Assembly: GCA_033807695.1 (NCBI GenBank) | Contig: CM066300.1 | Location: forward strand, 4,836,001 to 4,900,000 | Direction: 5' to 3' | Source of the DNA: Daedaleopsis sinensis | Lineage: Eukaryota > Basidiomycota > Agaricomycetes > Polyporales > Polyporaceae | DNA length: 64,000 bases | Part shown: in pieces, positions 37,294-48,174 of the stretch | How positions within the stretch are numbered: the stretch's first letter is position 1 | How the letters are laid out: every line of letters starts with the position of its first letter | The notes under the pieces: generated by a model | Database searches by the model: none | The model's input: only the letters and a program-made list of their open reading frames with translations | Told to the model about the DNA's origin: nothing | Position numbers and translations under genes: made by a program

Positions 37294-38551
37294 TTAATTA
37301 GTATGATCGGACGAACACAGAGTCGGCGGTGGTGCAATTCTGCACACTACGCGCGAGACCACGCGGTCTGTCGTAACTCGGCCGATGGGGTGTCTGATGG
37401 TTAGGGGTATCACCTGAAACGGTGCGTGGAGCGGTGCAGTGATCCCGGTGTCAGCTCTGTGGCGAGTGAGACAGTGTCTTGATGGGGGGATACGGCAACA
37501 GCCTAGGATGTGATATATTAGCAGGGAACATATGGATAAGTGAAACGAATGACCGACCATCACGGACTGCGACTCCTCCGCGTGTTCTTGGTACCAGCTA
37601 TAACTAGCGTACGTTCGTACGACAGGTCGCACCTTCCTAGGTTTCCTCGTCCGCCCTCCAACTGCGCCAGTGAGGAGCTGTCCCCTGCTTGTTTCTGGAC
37701 CCTGCAATGCCCCTCGTCCACCCGGTCCGCTCAGCAAGGAGGAAGCGGTACCACAGGGCGATGAGACAACCGCAATCCTTGCGTCCGCCACATGGGTCTC
37801 CCGGCCACAATCCATGCCAAGGCACTCTCCAGGCCACTCTGCATTTGAAACCACATGGGGGTCGTGGAGCTTCAAGTCTACAAGCGCGTCGACGTAGTCG
37901 TCTGTCTGCCCGATCACCAGGGTGCGAGGGTGAATAGGTGCGCTGAGTTCGACAAGGTCGACCGTATTGCGTGAACATTCATTGACTACCATGATAGTTG
38001 CGACACCATCCTCAGTGCAAGAGATGTTTGCGACTGATCCCTGTATATGGGGATCATAGGTCGACCATCGGCAAGTCCTCTTCAGCTTTCGGCCAGCGAA
38101 TGCGGGTTGGGTAACAGCGAACAGCCTAACATGCATCCCTTCATAGATTGGAGAGGCGGGCCATGTAAAGAGCTGGTACGCATGGGTATTGCGTGTACCC
38201 GTACGGTTCCAGGTACCCTTCCCATACCCAGTCCACATGCAGGCGAGGGGTATAGTCGGGGATACATGTGAAGCGAGAAGTTGCTGAGTGGGCTGTTCTG
38301 AGGGGGGTACGACATGTTCTGCCAGGGATATGGTGCTTGATGCGATGACTGGAGACGAGGACAGTGACATAAAGGGCAAAGGGGGAGGGGGTGGGGGGTT
38401 GGGGTGGTGGCAACAGGGTGAGTTGGGGGCTGGAAGCATGTTAGCTATGAAGACACAGATAAATCCAAATATAACACTGTAAAATGGACAAGTTGATGAA
38501 AGTGACGAAACAACGCTAGAACGGTACGTACATGCAGCGAAGAACTGACAT
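37294..38551 (-). CDS. Secreted or membrane protein of a two-member local family, function unknown
   Basis: I do not recognise the family. A 20-nt first exon (38551-38532) splices in phase over a 54-nt intron to give a clean signal-peptide-like start, MSVLRCIVIFGFICVFIANM, followed by a proline-rich stretch. The conserved core is HAYQLFTWPASPIYEG, RLFAVTQPAFAG, DPHIQGSVANI, TIMVVNECSRNTVDLVEL. The same core occurs in the 46789-47955 gene 9 kb away, so the two are paralogues. The C-terminal part contains PGECLGMDCG and a basic region (RTRKPRKVR). The tail after about residue 290 has low complexity and may contain an unrecognised intron, so the stop at 37294 is provisional. No known domain. Confidence 0.6.
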
Positions 38552-38726
38552 GAACAATATCAAAGTGTCGAGCAGTTCAGCTGCGGACCCACAATGTGTT
38601 GCTACTACAAATAGAAGGCCAATGGCACAACAGTAACGTCAGACACGTTCACACGCCATGCTATCACATGCTCGCCTGCGGATGTAGTACACTGCCGTAT
38701 GCATGCCGCGCTTAATGGGACTGCAA

Positions 38727-38979
38727 CATCAGTAAAATCCAACTTTTTCTTGAAGTGTCTTAACTGACTTAGTACCGTGTACAAGGCGATAAGTCGTAGA
38801 AGGCAGCGAGGCTGTATTTCACCTCCCTTTACTCATTGTACTTAACTCTCCCTTACTCCGTTATGTTCCCTTATCCTGCGCTCAATCGCCTCATATAAGG
38901 ATGTAAAGGTGGTAAAGCAGTATAAGTAGAATAATGCAGTCTCTGTAAGGAGAATAAGACAAAGTGGATTTTGCTGATG
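38727..38979 (+). mobile_element. MITE-like element, copy 2 (253 bp)
   Basis: Same length and termini as copy 1 (CATCAGTAAAATCCAACTTT to TTTTGCTGATG). It lies at the 3' end of the minus-strand cysteine-rich gene 38891-40521 and supplies that gene's last codons and stop. No open frame of its own. Confidence 0.85.
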
Positions 38980-40521
38980 AACTCAATATGGCTAAAATAC
39001 AAGGAAACAGCCTGGGCTGAATCCTGGTATGGGAAGTCCACTTCGACCACTCTAGGCCAGTAACCCATGCATTCAAGTCATATACAAGCAGGTCAAACCC
39101 AAGATCATAAGAGCTAAAACATGCACGGTGCACATTAAGATAAATATTGCATGCAAGGAAGACCCCAGTCAGCGCAAGAGCTATTGAATGGACTTGTTAG
39201 TAATTTGCTGCGCAGAGATGGAATTGGTAATACGTACACGCACGTCGTGGTTGTTGTGAGATCTACTTCACCATCAACAAAACCTATGTGAACAATACAC
39301 TGTGACCCTGACTGGGTGCAATCTGCACACGCAGTCGGCAGCGACATTGAACATTCCTCGCTGGTTTGAAAAGGCGATCTAATAACAAATTAGGCTATAA
39401 TTTGAGTGGCAATCATGATAGAAAACTTACGCATAGGGAATTGTTATATATCGAGCTGCTCCAGCACCGATGTGTGTGTCTGTGACAGAGAAAATCTTCT
39501 GTACAGCAGGGTGCAGCGGGCAGTGGTAGATGTGGAACTGTACACAACGGTCTTGTGTTCTTGTACACGTACTATAGATATCATCAGAGCAGTACGATTC
39601 GCGAAAGAGTACATACTTACATGCACCGATGAGCATAATCAAGAGATGGTGGATGGCATTTTAACGAGTTCACAGAGCACCGCCTGCACCGTGCAGTTAA
39701 TGCGAACCGTTTCAGTATGTCAGTCGACATCTTCGGTCTACATGAAGTGTTCCTTGTTTTGCAGTCACTACATAACATGAGCGTATGACACAGAATTGAC
39801 AGGGTGGTTGCACACCTGCACGATGGGTCCATTGTCGCAAACTTATCGGGAAGAACGGGTTTTCCATACTGCACCCTATACAGTACTGCACATTGTTGAC
39901 ACGGGTACACTCGAGCATCAGATCGAGCGACCAGTTTTTGAAATGGCAATGGACGCTGCGACATCCGCATGATAGTCAGAGAAGGCATAAATCCAAGCTG
40001 CGTGATATGTCTCATACCTGCGAGCCAACTACCGGAAGCAGTTGTAGTTGCTAAGTGATGTATGTCAGCTGCCTCAACACGCAATGTAATCCACACGTAT
40101 TGTAACGTGTAAATTATGATGGGGACTGCTAACCTCAGTCACGGAAAGCTGACCAGCATATGCCGATCCTATACGTATATTACCACCTGAGGATGGATGT
40201 ACGATACTGTTCTGTGAAATGGCCAAACAATCAGCATGGTGGTCCTTGCTAGCAACACACAATAGACACTTACCAGTTGTCTCGATGTATGCTGCATGGA
40301 GTAGTGATGCGCGGATTAGACAATCGATATAATACCCGGAACACGCAAGGACTGCATTTACTGACAACTCGCAGCGACAAACTCGGTATAACACCTACAA
40401 GTTCCAGGTTTGATGGGCAGGTTTGTGCCACTGTATCTTCATGGGGGGTCAGCCGGGCCTTCATAGCTTCATATGCTGCTTTAGCATCATCGCCTATAGC
40501 CTGAGCGATATCCTTATCCAT
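38891..40521 (-). CDS. Cysteine-rich membrane protein of unknown function, many small exons
   Basis: The start ATG at 40521 opens MDKDIAQAIGDDAKAAYEAM and splices through short exons with good donors (GTAGGT, GTAAGT, GTTAGC, GTATGA). Readable segments are GYYIDCLIRASLLHAAYIET, NSIVHPSSGGNIRIGSAYAG, AADIHHLATTTASGSWLAG, LPDKFATMDPSCRCATT, TQDRCVQFHIYHCPLHPAV, IGAGAARYITIPYA and SLPTACADCTQSGSQCIVH. A hydrophobic helix ALALTGVFLACNIYLNV follows, then YDLGFDLLVYDLNAW. The frame then enters MITE copy 2 and stops at 38891. Exon joins are phase-consistent where I checked, but one or two junctions near 39800-39900 are uncertain. I do not recognise the family; cysteine pairs suggest metal binding or disulfides. 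Confidence 0.45.
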
Positions 40522-40805
40522 AGCAGCAGTAGGGGAGTGATATAGACAGCAGCTATGAAAGAGAGTTGGTGTGGACAATGACTGCCAATTTCATCGTCAT
40601 CAGCTTAAAAGTTTAATTCCAGATATAGGAGAGTCTCCATAAGGTGCACCATATACTACAATTATAATGGGTAACATTCCGTATTAGAATATTATCAATA
40701 CTGTATTGGTACACTATCGCTTATGGCACTCCCGGCCAGAGCCTACCGTACTTGTTCTGTTTATACAACCGCACTCTACAAAAGAGCCACGCAATAGCAG
40801 AGAGA

Positions 40806-41100
40806 TGTATTGGAACATGTGCCTTTGTGAGGGTGGGGTGGCAGCGATATCTGGCTGAAGCGCACATCATCCAATTGATCTCACGATTATCGTACGGTAC
40901 ATAGGCCTTGCATGTAACTATCAAATTACCCACATGTTTGCAATGGGGGCTCCCTACATCCTGGAACGACTCGACAACTGCTCATTCCAACAGAAATGCA
41001 CTCTACAGCCCTCCGATCATTACTACTATGCCTCCCGACATTCGCTGCCTGGGCTACGAGACAGCTCTGTGCTGGGTCTTATCACAATGAAATTGAATGT
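40806..41100 (+). repeat. 5' LTR-like repeat of a Ty1/copia remnant
   Basis: The segment starting TGTATTGGAACATGTGCCTT aligns in direct orientation with 42084-42310 (TGTGTTGGGACATGTGCCTT), sharing CATCTGGCTGA-like, GATTAT and CGACTGCTCATT-type blocks. It lies directly upstream of a copia gag frame. Divergence is high, roughly one third of positions, so the element is old. Confidence 0.6.
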
Positions 41101-41154
41101 TTTTGAGGAACAGCGACGAGCTACCTGACGATCCTTCCCGATTCTGTCTCCACA

Positions 41155-41915
41155 ATGTCTGAACCCAACAGCATATACTCGAGCTTCACAAAGCTCAATG
41201 ACGTTAAATATCCTGAGTGGACGATACAGATGAAGGCTCACCTGATCTGCAAGAAGGTGTGGGATGAGAACATGGAGATCACTGTTGATACGAAGGGGTG
41301 AGGTACGGATGTGGTTGAAGAGGAATATGAGAAGAAAAAACAGAAGCGGTATGGGCAGAAGATGGCAGAGGCAATGGCGGAACTGGTGATGAATGTCAGT
41401 GATGGTCAGCTGGCACATATGCGATACCATGACCCCATGGAGATCTGGCAAGTGCTCGCAGGTGTCCAGAATGCACGTGGCCTGGTGACACAGCTGGAAA
41501 TGAAGCGGCCCTTCCAGATGACGAAGAAGAGGTCAGATCAAAGGATTCAAGCCTGGGTTGGAGAGGTGCGGAGCATGGCATTTCGGATTGAGGATGCAGA
41601 CAGCTCAGTCAGCGAGCAGGACAATATCCTTGCAATCACGCTCAGTCTCCTCCCTTCATTTGATGGTGTCATCTACCCTGACACTACTCCTGATGAGCAA
41701 CTCGCACTCGATGTTGTGATCTTGAGGCTGTTGAACGACAATGTCGGCCAGATGAGTACCACAATATGCTTTCTAAGACTCTGGTCCATGATCCTGTGGA
41801 AGCTGCCACCATGCGCTCTGAAGTCCTGTTTAAGGTGACGATCACCTGTTTCTCATGCGAGAATCAAGGGCACTGAAGGTTGGAGTGTCCCGCTCGAGTG
41901 CATGGGAGGCTTAGA
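41155..41915 (+). pseudogene. Ty1/copia gag remnant
   Basis: An ATG at 41155 opens MSEPNSIYSSFTKLND.KYPEW, the usual start of copia gag (UBN2-like) proteins. Gag motifs follow (WQVLAGVQNARG, MTKKRSDQRIQAWVGEV, LAITLSLLPSFDGVI). A TGA interrupts the frame at 41299-41301, shortly after ITVDTKG. Near 41846-41890 a CCHC zinc knuckle is recognisable as CFSCENQGH followed by a stop and RLEC. Protease, integrase and reverse transcriptase are absent between the LTR-like repeats, so the element is an internally deleted, dead copy. Confidence 0.8.
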
Positions 41916-42083
41916 ATATTAAGGTGACAGGGAGCGCAAACAGGATGGTGGGTGCAACAGTACGATCAAGCAACAATGACTATGACTATGTGGTGGTGGT
42001 GAACCTGCTCTAAATGATGCTTGGTGATTGCGGGGGCGCACAATCGCTGACGGCTTGCACATGGCCCAGGCTTTAAGTGGGGG

Positions 42084-42370
42084 TGTGTTGGGACATGTGC
42101 CTTTGGGAGGGCACACTGGCATCAATACCAAGCCAATACCTATGCCATCTGGCTGATCTCGCGATTATAATACAATACATAGGCCAAGTTGCGTGAAGCC
42201 ATGAAAGTCCCCGTATGTTTGCGAAGCAGGCAACATACACCTTGAAATGACTCGACGACTGCTCATTGCCGTATATTCTACACCAAGGCATGTTTGCCTT
42301 TGGTTAAAGAACTGTGCAGACCTTTTCCTCCCCTTCCCATCACCGCCCATGCCCTCTGCATCACGCGGAT
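42084..42370 (+). repeat. 3' LTR-like repeat of the copia remnant
   Basis: It begins TGTGTTGGGACATGTGCC right after a purine-rich tract (AAGTGGGGG, 42075-42083) that fits a polypurine primer. It is the direct partner of 40806-41100. Its tail (42283-42366) is also found inverted at 43042-43143. Confidence 0.65.
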
Positions 42371-42597
42371 TATTCGCCATGGCGCCTGTGCCCTCTGTGT
42401 GCTGTGCGTGCCGCCCTGTCCACCAGCCCTTGTACGACATGCCCGCCGGGTCCTACTGCCCGCCAACCTTTTCGTGGTGCCCCCACCAATGTCCTCCCTT
42501 CGCGCCATACCTGACGTATCCAACACGTCCTCGCACCGACTCAGATGATTCCATGGGATAGTACTGGTGGACGCGTCGGGCGATGCCTCCTCGACTT

Positions 42598-42664
42598 CTC
42601 ACCCCGCCGTCCCGCTCACCCGCCGTGCATGCAGCGGGTGGGTGAGCGGGACGGCGAGGTGAGT
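42598..42664. repeat. GC-rich hairpin
   Basis: The arms CTCACCCCGCCGTCCCGCTC and the inverse GAGCGGGACGGCGAGGTGAG pair around a GTGCATGC-centred loop, with one mismatch and a four-base bulge. Confidence 0.8.
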
Positions 42665-43039
42665 CTGCTCTGCTCGTCGCTCAGGCTGCCCGACGACACT
42701 GCCAACGGGCGACCAGCGGATGGGCGTCACCGACAAGACATTGAGGGGAGGCAACGGACAAGCGGCCCACTCACCACTGTGTATCGTCGACTGCGCCCCC
42801 GCCGGCCCCCACCCCCACCAGTCACAGGATATCTGACACGCCCTCCCCGCTGTCTCGTTCGCCTGCTCCGTCCTTAGGACAGAGCGGGTGGGCGGGCAGT
42901 TGACGAAGTGTTTGGTATGTTGTACGTGGGCATCGGTGGGGACGGCGGGGATGGTGGGGATGGAGGGTGGGCGGTCTTGGGGATGTGGGCGGGAACAGCA
43001 TGCACTGCGGCATGCAGACACAGGTGCCGGAATTAATGT

Positions 43040-43330
43040 GGCGGATGGTCCGCGTGATGCGGAGGGCATGGGCGGTGATAGGAGGGGGGGCAATAAGTCT
43101 GCGAGGTTTTTGAACCAAAGGCAAACATGCCTTGGTGTATACGGCTCCATTGCCAAAGACACGATGGCATGCCTAGCGGACCTGCCAAGAATAGACGTTG
43201 TTGGAGACCATGGCATTAGACTTGTGATACTGCACTTCGTGTGGTCTGCAAGGGTGTCATGACTCATTATGCGCAAGGTAAATGGTAGGAGCCAACCACA
43301 TGTCCATTTACACATGGCTGGTCTAATAGG
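43040..43330 (-). repeat. Inverted copia LTR-like copy
   Basis: Its reverse complement reads TACACCAAGGCATGTTTGCC.TTGGTT and ATCACCGCCCATGCCCTC, matching 42277-42366 at well over 80 percent. Together with the 3' LTR it forms an inverted pair about 0.7 kb apart. Confidence 0.7.
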
Positions 43331-44294
43331 GCAGCCCGTGTATAGACGGGCATGCCGTGCTGTAAGACGCACAAGATTGGAGGGAGGAGGCACAGAGAAC
43401 AAGACTAGTGGGAAATACCGTGCAGCCTCATCTAGCGGCAATCTCTCGGATCACTCCGGCCCTCCTTCCAAGCTGCTACCTATCAGTGGCTACTATCTGT
43501 CTTGCCTGCCGCTATTCACTGAGGTGTGTGCATGACCCGGCAGAGTCGGTACATGTACAACGCGAGATATCCCGGCAGGCGAGATATGCGGCATTGGGAA
43601 AGGGGGTGGGAGAAGGTGCAAGGTGGCTGTTTGGTGGCTGAGAATGTGGCCTGCCATTGGCCACCCTGCCAAGGCGGTGTTGGGCAGGACAGATTGCCGC
43701 TCGATGAGCGCATCCGAGAGCCGAATGGACAGTGTTTTCACTGCGCATCTATGGCGTAGAGCATATATTATAGCTGTTCGTATGGTGCAACCTGATCCAA
43801 TTGGGCCTGGGATTGAGTATCATATTAGCAGTAATATGTGTATAAACTTACAGTAATATACTGAGAAATTTTGCATAGAGAGACAGAACCTGAAGGGCCA
43901 GACAACATAGGGCGGGTAGTCTACATACGGGCCACCCAAATAGGGCGGTCATTTGTAAACAGATGTGTGGAGTATACACAGTAGACATGAGCAGCCGTGA
44001 TCACGAATCAGAGAGGTGGAAGGCCTGCTGCTTTGCAGATGTCTGCCATCACAATGATAATGTGCCTTGCCGTTGATAAAGGGCCTGGATAGCTACACCT
44101 GCTATCGTTCTTGTTGTCCATTCCGTGCATAACGCACTGACACGTGTGACGTGTGATGCCAAGGTCACCGCTGTTAGAGACAGCAGCTGATTCAAGGTGC
44201 CTAATCAGGATGGACCTGCCCACCTAAGCCATAATTTCCCACGCAGTTTGAGTCCACTGCAAGTATTTGAGAACATGAAATGTCTGCAGGAGTG

Positions 44295-44537
44295 CATCAA
44301 CAAAACCCACTTCCGTCTTATAAGTCATTAGTTGACTTATTGTCTTATATAGTCTTATACAAGGCAATACGTCGTCTGAGAGTGTAAGGATATAATTCAC
44401 CCCCTCAACATATCATGGTTATTACATACTTACTCTCCCATTTTGACCTTTTCGTCCCGAATAAGGAGAATAAGTCAGTTAAGGTGGCCGATGAATGTAT
44501 TGCAAGTAGAGTAAGACAGATATGGGCTTTCCTTATG
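44295..44537 (+). mobile_element. Divergent MITE-like element, copy 3 (about 243 bp)
   Basis: The ends are CATCAACAAAACCCACTTCC and the inverse of CATAAGGAAAGCCCATATCT, similar to the copy 1 and 2 termini. Interior words (ACAAGGC.ATA.GTCGT, AATAAGGAGAATAAG) match those copies, but much of the rest differs. It is an older or sister family member. Confidence 0.6.
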
Positions 44538-46788
44538 TGCTCAGTGTGCTCGTGGAATAAGATTTGACACATTAGTCTTAGTACTCGTTTCTAATGAAAT
44601 GGGGTTTGGAATGGCTGTCGAAAAGGAAGCACACCTGAAAATGGAACACACGAGGCTGATGGGATGATGGGAAAATGAGGAGAGGCTTAAGGTGTGTAGC
44701 CCTTGGCTAGGGTTCTGATCCACGGAGTTGGAATTCCTCTGTGTGCTGAACATGGCCGAGAGCTTATGAGACTCATGAGTATGCCTCTAATGATGCTGAT
44801 ATATAGGTTGACACTGCTCAAATATACGGGCGAGCTGTCACCGCAATTTTAGTATTGCTCAGATGTCTTCTAGCGGTTTACGAGGCGGGTTGGAAGGATA
44901 CAGTTTGCGAGGAGGTCCTCTATTCTTAATAGATTTCCAACTCCGCCTTGGATTCTTGGAGTGAGTGCCATATTGATTGACTACGTCCCCATCAAACCCA
45001 TCATCCACAAGCCTTGTGTATTCCGTTCTCGATCGTGTTTCCCTTTTTGACGGCTATCTCTCCTTTGAAATGAGTAAGACACTGTTGGGGCCTCGTACGC
45101 CAAGCAAGATCATGCCATCATCACGCGGTAGCCTTGCCGGGATCATCACTGATCCCTGAGCGTGAGCGGACTCTATGACTACGACGAGCTGAAAGGGCCC
45201 AAATGATATAATTTACCTATATATAACGCTGGCTATCGGGTTCCGTAAGTGTCCTGCACATTCCGTGCTGTTCCGCGTCGCACGACGAATTTGACTATAT
45301 ATGGAGCGTGATGTCGCTGTGGTGTGCCTTTGTGTGATACAAGTTTACAGCGTGTGACTTTGCCACTCGAGGTCTCGCCTTCAGCTCAGTGACCGAGCAT
45401 CGAATAAGAGATAGAATGAAGGCCCTACAACATAATAAAGACAGTTTAAATTACTCGTTTTCACAAAGTCATACACACTCGACCAACTGTCCCGAATCTT
45501 CTCGACTATGGACTCTCGTTGTTGTGCTTTAGATCTATCTACCAAAATCATGACCGTGTAGCTAAATAACACAAATACCCATCCGATTAATTCTACCAAT
45601 AGTCAAATAGGCTCTGGCAGAGCTCAAGAACAGCTCCCTCACATGATATATGCCCATGTCATACACATGGAGCACCAAGCCTGGATCCATTTGAATACTA
45701 TACAACTAGAATATGTGGTTCGAATCCGAGTAGTAACAATTCGAGTACTGACTACAGACTGTGGATTGTGATCAATGTTCTTACCTATTGTGATATAAAG
45801 TCCAGTAGACGGTGTCATAGCTTATATACACCCTAGTAAGAAGGATTCGCCTCGCAAGCTCGACGAGAGACAGTCAGAGTCCTTGCCCGAGAGTGCCTCG
45901 CAAGCTCGGCAAAGACAGTCGGTCAGACGGCGCCTCGGAAGCTCGGCGCGCCCAAATAGAGGCCTCGCAGGCTCGGCAGCACCACGCGGCAGCACCTACA
46001 TGGCAGCCACATGGCACCACGTGGCTTGCCATGTGGTATAGACGCCACATTCGTCCCATTCCATCATTCTATCATGAATTTTATCACGAATGATCGTACA
46101 TCGCGTACGAAATGCCAACGAGGTTGCGATCGCATCAGGCGGGTCCCCACTACACTGTGGATATGCCTGTTCGTTGACATGCTCGCCCGCTCGTCTAGCC
46201 TCAAAATACTTACCGCAAGACTGCTCTCGCGATGGAAGCGTTCGATGTGTGCGACGTCCGACCCTCGGACTCTAAGCTGCTATGTGTAAAACGTATAAAT
46301 CTATGAAGCGACTAGTACCATGGATCTTAAGGTCTAACGAATATTCTCGAGACGATCGACCCAGCGCCCACATCGGGCAGTCCCGAAAGGAGGACTTGTA
46401 GTATGTCCAGCTATCAGGTCTGGCGACTTGAAGTCCCCCGATCTGGTAGGGCTACGTGGTGATATAGCCTCTAATTGAGAGGGCGGGCGGGTACATAAAG
46501 TCACATGCGCGGAGTCATTCTCCGTCGTTAGTATCCATCGAATGTCGACAGGTGTCCCAGGGTATATGCACTAACACTTAACCGCGCTCGTGATAGCCCT
46601 ACCGCCCCTGGCAGTATAGTAACAGCACAATAAACAGTAATTCGTACTATGCGATACGGTTCGCGATATCCGAGTTGCATTGCTGTACGATCTGATGCGA
46701 TAGCATGTAGCTGGCCGTAGCCGTAGGAAATTGAACCCATTAGTAACCCTTACAAACTGCGTAGCATCTAAATATGCGTACCGGTGCG
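44538..46788. other. AT-richer stretch with no supported gene
   Basis: Open frames are short and unremarkable. It contains the degenerate repeat cluster at 45849-45979 and small inverted repeats (CCACATGGCA/TGCCATGTGG near 46006-46035). Confidence 0.5.
45849..45979 (+). repeat. Irregular repeats of GCCTCGCAAGCTCGGC
   Basis: Four near-identical 16-mers start at 45849, 45895, 45932 and 45962, spaced 46, 37 and 30 bp. Differences are one or two bases each. Confidence 0.75.
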
Positions 46789-47955
46789 CTACTGGTTATG
46801 GTTCCGCACAGTACTACCTCGCCTCTTTCCTCGGCGGATGGGGCTTCGATTTGATGGTCTGCCATCGTCACGCTCTCCGCGTATCCGCCGTGTCGCTCCA
46901 CGGTGGCTCCGCCCCCGAGACGACGGCGCTGTCCGTCGAGTCATGTCCGAGTCATCCGACCCCGAATCGTCCGATATCTCGACATACTCTTCACCGTAGG
47001 CGAGGTCAGCAAGCTCATGCAGTGACTGAGCGCACGATGGACCTTCACACTCCACGGGGTCGCCATGATCCGAGTTACCGAACACGATGTCACCAAGCGG
47101 GACGAGATCCCACAAGTCCGCGACGGAAGGAGTGTCACCGCTACTGGCGGTGGAGCTGGACCGCAAAGCTCGAAGGGCTCGATTGTCGTATGGAACTTCG
47201 AGATGGACAAGGTCGACCGAACTGTTCCGGCACTCGTTTACGATGGTAACGGTCGCCCGGTCCGACCCCGAGCGGTGTATATTTGCAACACATCCCTGCA
47301 CATGGGCATTGTAGACCGAGATGGTTCTCGGATCCGCGGAGGTGAGCTGAAATGCGGGCCGTGTGGTGGCGTATATGCGGATGAACGAGTCGCCTGCGAT
47401 CGGTTGAACGGGCCACGCCGCTAGTGTATAGACATGGCTCTTCCTGCACCCGTAAGTCTTCCGAGTCCAGAGTGAATAGGACGTCCACCGAGCGACGACG
47501 TCGATATGATGAGTTGTGGGACGGGGAGTGGTAGAAACTGTGGAGAGCAACCTTCCCGTGTCCATGGAGAAGACACTCGAGGAGGTAGAACTATGAATGG
47601 AAGGTATCAGAGAAGCTGAGGAAGCGTTCGAACCGGGACGGGTACCGCGCAAGTATTTCAAGTGGTCATGGGCACGCACCGACGTAGTATATGTCTCCCC
47701 GGGACTGACACGGGCAGTTTTTCCGGAGCGAGCAGGGTCAGTTGCTGCGTAGATTGGTTGCGAGACGGCGACCACCGCGACGAGGGTTTCGTACGACGTG
47801 ACTAGTAAACATACGGGAGACAACGCCGAGTATGCGACCGGGCAACTCACATATCGTCCAGCACCTATGTTCGTCCAGAAGGAAGCACGTAGGGGCTGTG
47901 GTGCGCTGCGTCGAGGTACGTAGGCGGGATTACAGTCGTCGTGGTAATTGATCAC
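46789..47955 (-). CDS. Paralogue of the 37294-38551 protein, with acidic and RS-rich tail
   Basis: The core HVYTLAAWPVQPI, RIYATTRPAFQL, YNAHVQGCVANI, TVTIVNECRNSSVDLVHLEV matches the 37.3 kb gene block for block. The hydrophobic TLVAVVAVSQPIYA stretch may be a signal peptide ending before ATDPARS. However, a perfect GTGAGT donor near 47850 could instead remove it as an intron, so the 5' structure is open. The C-terminus is acidic (EEYVEISDDSGSDDSD) then basic and serine/arginine-rich (RRIRGERDDGRPSNRSPIRRGKR-like). I do not recognise the family. It opens the accessory island and precedes the reductase gene on the same strand. Confidence 0.6.
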   Translation of the reverse strand: MINYHDDCNPAYVPRRSAPQPLRASFWTNIGAGRYVSCPVAYSALSPVCLLVTSYETLVAVVAVSQPIYAATDPARSGKTARVSPGETYTTSVRAHDHLKYLRGTRPGSNASSASLIPSIHSSTSSSVFSMDTGRLLSTVSTTPRPTTHHIDVVARWTSYSLWTRKTYGCRKSHVYTLAAWPVQPIAGDSFIRIYATTRPAFQLTSADPRTISVYNAHVQGCVANIHRSGSDRATVTIVNECRNSSVDLVHLEVPYDNRALRALRSSSTASSGDTPSVADLWDLVPLGDIVFGNSDHGDPVECEGPSCAQSLHELADLAYGEEYVEISDDSGSDDSDMTRRTAPSSRGRSHRGATRRIRGERDDGRPSNRSPIRRGKRRGSTVRNHNQ

Positions 47956-48174
47956 TCCTTATAAGCGGTTTCGGGAACACAATCATTACGAATTACATAC
48001 TGCAGCCGCGAACGCTCCCACGCCTCGCGAATTATCGACTAACAAACCCATCACCGTGACCAGCATATCGGAAATAGCATGAAGCGGCTTAAATACACGT
48101 ACACCGTACATGGCGTGATACATGTCACTCGACTGGATGTATATTTGTACACGAGGATATCGCGAACCGGGTAA

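Larger units (their letters stand above)
42371..44294. other. Low-complexity repeat-derived stretch
   Basis: C- and G-rich strand-skewed sequence with long but meaningless open frames. It includes the hairpin at 42598-42664, the GGGATGG-rich tract near 42930-43000 and the inverted LTR-like copy at 43040-43330. I see no host gene. Confidence 0.6.

Noticed and set aside
42599..43441. 280-codon minus-strand frame
   Set aside because: It crosses the inverted LTR-like copies and the GC-rich hairpin; the composition is repeat-derived and has no gag or pol motif.
45715..45740. GGTTCGAATCC, a tRNA T-arm-like word
   Set aside because: The flanks give no acceptor stem, anticodon arm or D-arm on either strand.
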